From Agrobacterium genomosp. 13 str. CFBP 6927 (GTDB lineage: Bacteria > Pseudomonadota > Alphaproteobacteria > Rhizobiales > Rhizobiaceae), in contig LT009756.1 in assembly GCA_900012615.1 (NCBI GenBank), positions 1,268,913-1,332,912 of the forward strand: a DNA stretch of 64,000 bases, written 5' to 3'. Below, piece by piece: positions 57,239 to 64,000 of the stretch. Each line of letters opens with the position of its first letter. Positions within the stretch are counted from its first letter, which is position 1. Under the pieces are notes generated by a model, which had not been told where the DNA came from, searched no databases, and saw only the letters and a program-made list of their open reading frames with translations. The position numbers and the translations under genes are program-made.

Positions 57239-57950
57239 AGTCCGCAAAAGCTATGGCAGCAACGAGGTACTGAAGGGCATCAACCTCGATGTGGAGCCCG
57301 GTGAGGTCATCGCCATCATCGGCAAGAGCGGATCGGGAAAATCGACCCTACTTCGCTGCATCAACGGGCTGGAGACGATTTCGGCCGGTTCCATATCGGT
57401 CGCCGGCGCGCAGCTTCTCGAAGACGATCTGCATCTCAAAGCCCTGCGGTTGAAGGTCGGCATGATCTTCCAGCAGTTCAATCTCTTCCCGCACCAGACC
57501 GTCGGCGGCAACGTCATGCTGTCGCAGACCGTGGTGAAGAAGACCCCAAAGCCGGAAGCGGAAGCCGTTGCCCGCAAGATGCTGGAACGGGTCGGGCTGG
57601 CGCATAAATTCGATGCCTATCCCGATGAATTGTCCGGCGGCCAGCAGCAGCGCGTCGCCATTGCCCGCGCGCTTGCCATGCAGCCAATCGCGCTGCTGTG
57701 CGATGAGATCACCTCGGCGCTCGATCCCGAACTCGTCGCGGAAGTGCTGGCCGTGGTGCGTGAACTTGCCGCTGAAGGCATGACGCTCCTGATGGTGACG
57801 CATGAAATGAAATTTGCGCGCGACGTCTGCTCCCGCGTCGTCTTCATGCATGAGGGCAGGGTGCATGAAATAGGCCCGCCGGAAGAGGTCTTCTCCAATC
57901 CCGCAACACCGGAACTGAAGCAGTTCCTGGGCGTCGCTGCGCGCCACTAA
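57216..57950 (+). CDS. Amino acid ABC transporter ATP-binding protein
   Basis: A 244-residue ATPase: Walker [16 protein letters not shown]-loop FQQFNLFPH, signature [15 protein letters not shown] and a Walker [14 protein letters not shown] with the usual Glu. ATG 57216 lies inside the permease gene with GAAAGGAAG upstream. Completes a regulator-SBP-permease-permease-ATPase unit. Confidence 0.95.
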   Translation: MSLIEITEVRKSYGSNEVLKGINLDVEPGEVIAIIGKSGSGKSTLLRCINGLETISAGSISVAGAQLLEDDLHLKALRLKVGMIFQQFNLFPHQTVGGNVMLSQTVVKKTPKPEAEAVARKMLERVGLAHKFDAYPDELSGGQQQRVAIARALAMQPIALLCDEITSALDPELVAEVLAVVRELAAEGMTLLMVTHEMKFARDVCSRVVFMHEGRVHEIGPPEEVFSNPATPELKQFLGVAARH

Positions 57951-57972
57951 GGAAACTATTCTAACGCCCAAC

Positions 57973-58011
57973 AAAAAGGCCGGCTGGTGAAAACCTGCCG
58001 GCCTTTGATTT
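57973..58011. terminator. Bidirectional terminator between ABC unit and gltA
   Basis: AAAGGCCGGC (57975-57984) with GCCGGCCTTT (57997-58006), flanked by A and T runs, between convergent genes. Confidence 0.9.
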
Positions 58012-58027
58012 TATGGGGTTTCGCGGC

Positions 58028-59317
58028 TTAGCGCTTGGAAACCGGAACGTAGTCGCGCTTGCCGGCGCCCGTATAGAGCTGGCGTGGACGGCCAATGCGC
58101 TGCTGCGGATCTTCGATCATTTCGTTCCACTGTGCGATCCAGCCGACGGTGCGGGCAAGAGCGAAGAGAACGGTGAACATGGTCGTGGGGAAACCGAGCG
58201 CCTTCAGCGTGATGCCCGAATAGAAGTCGACATTCGGGTAAAGCTTCTTTTCGACGAAGTAGGGGTCGGAAAGAGCGATCTTTTCCAGTTCCAGCGCGAC
58301 CTGCATGATCGGATCGTCGGAGTTGCCGGTGGCTTCCAGCACTTCGTACATCGTCTTCTGCATGATCTTGGCGCGCGGGTCGTAGTTTTTGTAGACGCGG
58401 TGGCCGAAGCCCATCAGGCGGAACGGATCGTTCTTGTCCTTGGCGCGGGCGATATATTCCGGAATACGGTCAACCGTGCCGATTTCGTTGAGCATGTTGA
58501 GCGCCGCTTCGTTGGCGCCACCGTGAGCCGGGCCCCAGAGGCAGGCGATGCCAGCCGCGATACAGGCGAACGGGTTCGCACCCGACGAACCGGCAAGACG
58601 CACCGTGGAGGTGGAGGCGTTCTGCTCGTGATCGGCATGCAGGATGAAGATGCGGTCCATGGCGCGGGCCAGAACCGGATCGACCTTGTAATCCTCGCAG
58701 GGCACGGCAAAGCACATGTGCAGGAAGTTGGAGGCGTAATCGAGGTCGTTCTTCGGGTAAACGAAGGGCTGGCCGATATGGTACTTGTAGGCCATGGCGG
58801 CGATCGTCGGCATTTTCGCAATCATGCGAAGCGAAGCGACCATGCGCTGGTGCGGATCGGTAATGTCGGTCGAGTCGTGATAGAAGGCCGAAAGAGCGCC
58901 GACCGTACCGCACATGACGGCCATCGGATGCGCGTCGCGGCGATAGCCGGTGAAGAAGCGGCTCATCTGCTCATGCACCATGGTGTGGCGCGTGACTCGG
59001 GTGTCGAAATCCTTCTTCTGAGCCGCGGTCGGCAGTTCGCCGTAAAGCAGCAGGTAGCAGGTTTCCAGGAAGTCGCCCTGTTCGGCGAGCTGCTCGATGG
59101 GGAAACCACGATGCAGGAGAACGCCCTCGTCACCGTCGATATAGGTGATCTTGGATTCGCAGGAGGCCGTCGACGTGAAACCCGGGTCATAAGTGAAAGA
59201 GCCCGTGTGCTTGTACAGCGTGGCGATATCGACGACGCTTGGTCCAATCGTGCCTTCCCTGACCGGGAGTTCGACCTGTTTTTCGCCAAGTGTCACTGTA
59301 GCGCTTTTTTCCGTCAT
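58028..59317 (-). CDS. gltA: Citrate synthase
   Basis: Condenses acetyl-CoA and oxaloacetate. The 429-residue hexameric (Gram-negative type) enzyme shows [17 protein letters not shown] with the catalytic His, [15 protein letters not shown] (second His) and [15 protein letters not shown] with the catalytic Asp. Monocistronic, ATG read from 59317. Confidence 0.97.
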   Translation of the reverse strand: MTEKSATVTLGEKQVELPVREGTIGPSVVDIATLYKHTGSFTYDPGFTSTASCESKITYIDGDEGVLLHRGFPIEQLAEQGDFLETCYLLLYGELPTAAQKKDFDTRVTRHTMVHEQMSRFFTGYRRDAHPMAVMCGTVGALSAFYHDSTDITDPHQRMVASLRMIAKMPTIAAMAYKYHIGQPFVYPKNDLDYASNFLHMCFAVPCEDYKVDPVLARAMDRIFILHADHEQNASTSTVRLAGSSGANPFACIAAGIACLWGPAHGGANEAALNMLNEIGTVDRIPEYIARAKDKNDPFRLMGFGHRVYKNYDPRAKIMQKTMYEVLEATGNSDDPIMQVALELEKIALSDPYFVEKKLYPNVDFYSGITLKALGFPTTMFTVLFALARTVGWIAQWNEMIEDPQQRIGRPRQLYTGAGKRDYVPVSKR

Positions 59318-59431
59318 ACTGATCCTCCGAAAACATGCGGGTGGGGGCGTTGAGACACGCCCCGCGGTTAAGCGTCTACCGATTAGCTATATGATCCTTG
59401 CGCCGATGCCAAGCTATCCGAAGGTCAAATT

Positions 59432-62056
59432 GTGCATTGCGGCAAAAGCAATCCCGTTGCTTTGGGCTTTCGTGGCGATAGCAATTCAATCTCGGTCAAC
59501 GCAGGGTTAAAGGAAAGGATTGCAATCCCTCACGCGTGCCTGCAAATCTGTTTCCGGTGCGGCAAGGGGCGGCGCAAATTGCTTGGTCAAGGGGAAAAAC
59601 AGCATTTCCGGTATGCCGAAACGTTGCAGGGCGACTTGCCCGGCACGCGGGATATTCTGCTTCCCCTTCGTCGGACGAGCGACATTGCGACATATGGCAC
59701 GCCAGCCATTATTCCCCGGCAAAATCTCAAAAACTCTGTCACCGGAAAAATTGCCATATGGGTCGCTGAAGAGCGCGCTTTTGGCCATGATTTTCTTTTT
59801 ATTCCCGTTCTCATCGGCTGCGGCGCAGTTCTGTGGTTTTCTCTCGACGTCACGCCCTCGTCGTCCGTTCTGGCGATCGCATTTTTGCTTGTCGCGGGCC
59901 TGGCGCTCCTCGTCAGATATACCCCCGGCTTCATGTCGACGGCTTGCGGCCTTTGCGCTTTTGTTTTGCTCGGCATGCTTCTGGCCGATTTTGAAACCCG
60001 GCGGGCCGGAACCGTGGTGCTGGATACGCCCGTCACCACTACCATCACCGGCACGGTTGCGCGCCGGGAGGTTGATGCGCGCGGTTCCTGGCGATATGTG
60101 GTTCGGCTGACCGCGACGGAGGCGCCGGTTTTGTCTCGTCCGCCACAGATGATTTCCGTGTTATCGCGCGGCAGGGGTGAACCGGCGGCACTGGGCGCCA
60201 CCATCAGCGGCAAAGTGCGCCTCTCGCCGCCGTCCGGCCCCGCCTTGCCGGGATTGAACGACTTTGCCTTCGCATCCTATTTCAAGGGAATAGGCGCCAC
60301 CGGTTTCTTTTATAAGCCACCGCAGACGCTTCCGTCGCCTGCGGGGGACATCAAGGCCGAGGCGGGCTGGCTCGAATGGGCGGATATGTGGCTTTACGGA
60401 CTTCGCAGCGCCATTGCGGAACGTATTCGCTCCACCATCGGCGGTGATGCCGGCGCTTTCGCCGCCTCCATCGTCACCGATGAGAGACAGGCAATCTCGG
60501 CGGAAACGATGGAGGCTTTGCGGCTCTCCGGCCTTGCCCATATCGTTGCGATATCCGGGCTCAACATGGCGCTGGCGTCAGGCATTTTCTTCGTTGGCCT
60601 GAGATTGGCCTTCAGCCTGTTTCCGGGCTTTGCGCAGCGTTGGCCGGTCAAGAAGATCGCGGCCTTTGCAGCACTGCTGATGACACTCGCCTATTACCTC
60701 ATTTCCGGTTTTGCCGTCTCCGCCGAACGCGCATGGTTGATGATGTCGGTGATGCTGATCGCGGTTCTTTTCGACCAGCCGTCTCTCAGCCTGAGAAATG
60801 TTGCCCTTTCCGCTCTGGTCATTCTGGCTTTCTCGCCATCGGAAATCATGGGGCCGAGTTTCCAGATGTCATTTGCGGCCACCATAGCGCTTGTTTCTGC
60901 TTATGCCGCCTGGAACCGCTGGCGAACCGAGCGGGATCGGCTGCTGGTCGGGCGCAAGCCCGCCTGGATGACGGTGCTGGAAATGGCAGGTGCCGTCATT
61001 GGTGGTGTTGTCACGACATCGCTGATCGGCGGCCTTTCGACGGCGATCTATTCCGCCGAACATTTTCATCGTGTCACCACCTATGGACTTTTTGCCAATC
61101 TGGCTGCCATGCCGTTGATGTCGCTGATTGTCATGCCGTTCGGTCTTCTCGCGATGCTGCTGATGCCCTTCGGGCTCGATGCGCATTTCCTGAAGATCAT
61201 GGGTTATGGCATGGCTCTTGTCATCGAGGTCGCCAATGAGGTGGCGTCATGGGGTGGCAGCGCGGCGACGGGGCGGCCGCATGGGTGGTTTATCGGTCTC
61301 GCCACAGCGGGTTTCCTGCTGCTGACTTTGCTGCGCAGCCGGCTTGCCCTTCTCGGCATACCGATCCTGCTTTTCGCCTTCGGCCTGTCAGCTCTGACCC
61401 CTCGTTATCCTCCTCATCTCCTGGTGCACGAGGACGGCCAGCTGGTGGCCATGCTGGAGGACGGCAAGGTCTTCACGACAAGAGCGCGGCCGCCGGACTT
61501 TGTGTATGGCCAGTGGCAAAGGGCGCTGCTGCTGCCGGAAAAACCCGTGCCGCCAATGGTCGTGGAACCGGAGCTTAGGGTAAGCACTGCCGGCTTGGCG
61601 CCGAAAACGAAGCTCCCACCCAAAGAGATTGCGGTGGTGACGAAAGAGATGACGGCGGCGCTGAGGGACGCCAAGGCTGGCGTCTTCACCTGCAGAAAAG
61701 GCATATGGTGCGTGGCCCGCGCCGGCAGCGGCGAGTGGATCATCGTTCTGGAGGATGGCCGCTTTGCCGGAACAGCCTGTGATATCGCCGATATTGTCAT
61801 CGTTTCCCGCCGAACTTCGTTTTCACAGTGCCGCTCCGGCGCGCTGCTTCTCAATCGAGACATATTGCGACGTATCGGTTCGGTGGAAATAGATTTTGCC
61901 AATATGGATCAGGCAGGCGTGGTGAAACGGCTGCGCGCCGCAATATCCGGAACGGACAGGCCATGGAGCGAACATCGTTATTACGACTGGAAAAGCGGCC
62001 GTTTCGATCATGACGTGCCGGACGCCGTCAACAGGCTGCTGGCGACGTCAGAGTGA
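59432..62056 (+). CDS. comEC: ComEC/Rec2-family membrane DNA channel protein
   Basis: Forms the inner-membrane channel for single-stranded DNA in natural competence. The frame codes for 874 residues; the first about 110 lack family similarity, so the true start is probably later. Then a DUF4131 domain (two helices, OB-like RREVDARGSWRYVVRL) and the Competence domain with AHIVAISGLNMALASG and SGFAVSAERAWLM, about nine membrane helices. The C-terminal 180 residues lack the DxHxDH nuclease motif of full-length ComEC. Natural transformation is not usual in this group, so another role is possible. Confidence 0.85.
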   Translation: MHCGKSNPVALGFRGDSNSISVNAGLKERIAIPHACLQICFRCGKGRRKLLGQGEKQHFRYAETLQGDLPGTRDILLPLRRTSDIATYGTPAIIPRQNLKNSVTGKIAIWVAEERAFGHDFLFIPVLIGCGAVLWFSLDVTPSSSVLAIAFLLVAGLALLVRYTPGFMSTACGLCAFVLLGMLLADFETRRAGTVVLDTPVTTTITGTVARREVDARGSWRYVVRLTATEAPVLSRPPQMISVLSRGRGEPAALGATISGKVRLSPPSGPALPGLNDFAFASYFKGIGATGFFYKPPQTLPSPAGDIKAEAGWLEWADMWLYGLRSAIAERIRSTIGGDAGAFAASIVTDERQAISAETMEALRLSGLAHIVAISGLNMALASGIFFVGLRLAFSLFPGFAQRWPVKKIAAFAALLMTLAYYLISGFAVSAERAWLMMSVMLIAVLFDQPSLSLRNVALSALVILAFSPSEIMGPSFQMSFAATIALVSAYAAWNRWRTERDRLLVGRKPAWMTVLEMAGAVIGGVVTTSLIGGLSTAIYSAEHFHRVTTYGLFANLAAMPLMSLIVMPFGLLAMLLMPFGLDAHFLKIMGYGMALVIEVANEVASWGGSAATGRPHGWFIGLATAGFLLLTLLRSRLALLGIPILLFAFGLSALTPRYPPHLLVHEDGQLVAMLEDGKVFTTRARPPDFVYGQWQRALLLPEKPVPPMVVEPELRVSTAGLAPKTKLPPKEIAVVTKEMTAALRDAKAGVFTCRKGIWCVARAGSGEWIIVLEDGRFAGTACDIADIVIVSRRTSFSQCRSGALLLNRDILRRIGSVEIDFANMDQAGVVKRLRAAISGTDRPWSEHRYYDWKSGRFDHDVPDAVNRLLATSE

Positions 62057-62073
62057 GCCGCCAGCGTGGTTCA

Positions 62074-62751
62074 TCATGCCCTGGCGCGCAGATCTTCGAT
62101 CACGTCGCTGATCCCGCCAATTTCTTCTTCATGCGCCGTGTCACGCCAGGTTTCCTTCAAGCCGGCCTCGTACCATTCACGCATCGCGGGCAGGGCGAGC
62201 AGCCTTTCGCAATAGCTCCTGGCCGCGGGTGAAAGATCGGCGCCATAGCTCTGGAAACGGAACGCCACCGGGCAGAAAAAGGCGTCGACCGCCGTGAATT
62301 TCGCGCCGGCGAGATATGGTCCACCGAATTTTGCAAGGCCTTCGCTCCACAGCGCGTCAATTCGCTTGATATCGGCGGCAAGCCCGGCATCACCGCCCTT
62401 CGGTTTTGCCCTGATCCCGACAGACATGGGATAGAGATTGCGCAGCGAAGAAAAGCCGGCATGCATTTCACTTGCCGCCGACCGTGACCAGGCCCGTGCC
62501 TGCTTGTCGCTCGCCCAGACCCCCTGATGTCTTTCAGCAAGATATTCAGCGATCGAAAGCGTTTCCCACACCATGAAGCCGTCATCGACAAGGCACGGCA
62601 CCTTGCCGGTTGGTGAAAAGGAGGAGAAGGAAATTCCTTCACCGAACGGAATGAGTTTTTCAGTGAAGGCGATACCCAGCGTGCGCATCAGCACCCACGG
62701 CCGCAACGACCATGAAGAATAGTTCTTATTCGCTATATAAAGATCGTACAT
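62074..62751 (-). CDS. Glutathione S-transferase family protein
   Basis: A 225-residue GST-fold protein: thioredoxin-like N-domain (YIANKNYSSWSLRPWVLMRTLGI with the catalytic-region Ser pair, GKVPCLVDDG with the cis-Pro, and ETLSIAEYL as the SNAIL-like motif) and helical C-domain. ATG 62751 has GGGAGA upstream. The subclass is that with NYSSWSLR, widespread in proteobacteria; substrate unknown. Confidence 0.9.
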   Translation of the reverse strand: MYDLYIANKNYSSWSLRPWVLMRTLGIAFTEKLIPFGEGISFSSFSPTGKVPCLVDDGFMVWETLSIAEYLAERHQGVWASDKQARAWSRSAASEMHAGFSSLRNLYPMSVGIRAKPKGGDAGLAADIKRIDALWSEGLAKFGGPYLAGAKFTAVDAFFCPVAFRFQSYGADLSPAARSYCERLLALPAMREWYEAGLKETWRDTAHEEEIGGISDVIEDLRARA

Positions 62752-63189
62752 GGCGTATCTCCCTGATATGACGCGCATTTTTATACCTGCCGGACGTCCG
62801 TGGAATATCGAAAATAATCCATGGCTCCCATAAGCCGTATTGATGAATGATCAGGTAAGGGCATGGACGGCAACGTCTCGCAAATATCACCGACCGGAGA
62901 CAACTGAAAAATCACCAATCGACCGACGGCGCAAATGCAACTTCGCGAGGGCTTGGCGAGAATTCAAGGGCTGAATGCGGCAGGACAGACCTATGTCGTC
63001 ATACTAGCAAAACGGAAAATCAGCATGAAACTGTAGCCAGTGTCGGAAGGCATCAAGCATCGCCCGCGTCAGTCACATACCACCGCGCGCATTCAAATCA
63101 TGCCATGCTTCAGGCAGTCCTCACCTCTCATACAGGCGTCATCATCAAGACGACGCCTGTTGAAACCGGATGACATCCGGCCCATCGGG
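62752..63189. other. Gap between GST and lexA genes
   Basis: 438 bases. Near the lexA end a hairpin ACAGGCGTC/GACGCCTGT (63132-63140 with 63152-63160) may mark the 3' end of lexA mRNA, though it has no T tract. Otherwise nothing convincing on either strand. Confidence 0.4.
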
Positions 63190-63912
63190 TCAATGATAAC
63201 GGCGGATCAGTCCAACCAGCTTGCCTTGGATTTTCACCCGATCCGGTCCGAAGATGCGGGTCTCATAAGCGGGGTTCGCAGCCTCGAGTGCGATGGAGGC
63301 GCCCTTGCGGCGGAAGCGCTTCAGCGTCGCCTCCTCGTCATCCACCAATGCCACAACGATATCGCCCGGATTGGCTGTATTGCCATTGCGGATAATGACG
63401 GTGTCGCCGTCAAAAATACCGGCCTCGATCATCGAATCGCCCTTGACCTCAAGCGCGTAATGTTCGCCGGTGCCCAGCATATCCACCGGCACGGCAACGT
63501 CGTGGGTATTGTTCTGGATGGCGGAAATCGGCACGCCGGCGGCGATACGGCCCATGACCGGCACGGTAACGGCCCCGCCAAGATCATTGGCTGGTGCCTT
63601 GGGGGCAGGGGTCGGTTCCGGCGTCTTCGGCTTGCCGAGGCTGCCTTCGATGACGCTCGGCGAAAAGCCGCGCTGCGGCCTCGCACCTGGCGCATAGGCC
63701 TCGGGCAACTTGATGACTTCCAGCGCCCGTGCCCGGTTAGGTAGCCGGCGAATGAATCCGCGCTCTTCGAGGGCAGTGATCAGGCGATGAATGCCGGATT
63801 TGGAGGCAAGATCGAGTGCGTCCTTCATTTCATCGAAGGAGGGCGGCACGCCGGACTCTTTCATTCTTTCATGAATGAAGAGAAGCAATTCCTGCTGTTT
63901 GCGCGTGAGCAT
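63190..63912 (-). CDS. lexA: SOS repressor LexA
   Basis: Represses DNA-damage genes and cleaves itself when RecA is active. The 240-residue protein has the N-terminal winged helix ([25 protein letters not shown]), cleavage site Ala-Gly in GRIAAGVPI, catalytic Ser in [10 protein letters not shown] and Lys in [12 protein letters not shown] linker of about 35 residues rich in Pro/Ala is longer than in E. coli. The upstream box shows autoregulation. Confidence 0.97.
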   Translation of the reverse strand: MLTRKQQELLLFIHERMKESGVPPSFDEMKDALDLASKSGIHRLITALEERGFIRRLPNRARALEVIKLPEAYAPGARPQRGFSPSVIEGSLGKPKTPEPTPAPKAPANDLGGAVTVPVMGRIAAGVPISAIQNNTHDVAVPVDMLGTGEHYALEVKGDSMIEAGIFDGDTVIIRNGNTANPGDIVVALVDDEEATLKRFRRKGASIALEAANPAYETRIFGPDRVKIQGKLVGLIRRYH

Positions 63913-63964
63913 GAGGAAAACACCCTTGAGAATCGTAGTGGAGGTCGCGAAACAAATACAGAAC

Positions 63965-63990
63965 GAACACTATATGTTCCATATGTGTTC
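63965..63990 (-). promoter_or_regulatory. LexA (SOS) box of lexA
   Basis: GTTC (63976-63979), seven bases, GTTC (63987-63990): the alphaproteobacterial GTTC-N7-GTTC direct repeat. An overlapping GAAC (63965-63968), seven bases, GTTC (63976-63979) makes an additional dyad. It lies 53-78 bases upstream of the lexA start. Confidence 0.85.
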
Positions 63991-64000
63991 CGCAATCCCC

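Noticed and set aside
63040..63744. A 234-codon plus-strand open frame over lexA
   Set aside because: Antisense to lexA, His/Arg-rich, unsupported.

Overview
The window looks like a housekeeping-rich stretch of the circular chromosome of an Agrobacterium/Rhizobium-group alphaproteobacterium. The best match is the Agrobacterium tumefaciens complex. The evidence is the high GC, the gene order (rne, amiC, mrcA, prfB; folP-folB-folK; clpS-clpA; rpsB-tsf-pyrH-frr-uppS-cdsA-rseP-bamA-lpxD-fabZ-lpxA-lpxI-lpxB; gltA, comEC, lexA), alphaproteobacterial traits (RNase E with an S1-domain insertion, DksA without a zinc site, a GTTC-N7-GTTC LexA box), and a giant repeat protein resembling the Growth Pole Ring protein of Agrobacterium. 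I saw no tRNA, rRNA, insertion sequence, prophage or CRISPR array.

Layout. 1-6.9 kb: 5' part of rne (minus), then amidase, penicillin-binding protein 1A and release factor 2, whose reading depends on a programmed +1 frameshift. 7-10 kb: an isochorismatase-like hydrolase, a secreted protein, NAD kinase and a PhzF-like isomerase. 10-16.4 kb: a 2116-residue membrane-anchored coiled-coil protein with fifteen 22-residue repeats. 16.4-18.7 kb: Hpt protein, 2Fe-2S ferredoxin, a candidate small RNA and a DUF922 protein. 18.7-20.6 kb: folate operon. 20.6-24.5 kb: secreted protein, YcjF/YcjX pair and SixA-like phosphatase. 24.7-32.7 kb: dksA, a FliO-like protein, the cell-cycle kinase CckA, ClpS and ClpA. 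32.8-40.7 kb: small accessory units (AzlCD, PAP2 phosphatase, LysR plus DUF1989, HIT, DUF482, GDPD, RidA, EipB). 40.8-54.2 kb: the translation/envelope superoperon. 54.3-58 kb: a GntR-controlled amino-acid ABC transporter. 58-64 kb: citrate synthase, ComEC, glutathione S-transferase and LexA.

Several genes meet in one theme, envelope growth and cell-cycle control: amiC and mrcA (peptidoglycan), the growth-pole protein, cckA, clpSA, uppS/cdsA, rseP, bamA and the lipid A genes. The least ordinary items are the giant repeat protein, the unassigned structured RNA candidate at about 17.75-17.95 kb, the prfB frameshift, the GntR operator lying on its own start codon, and a low-GC PAP2 gene. I did not find evidence for a wholly new multi-gene system.
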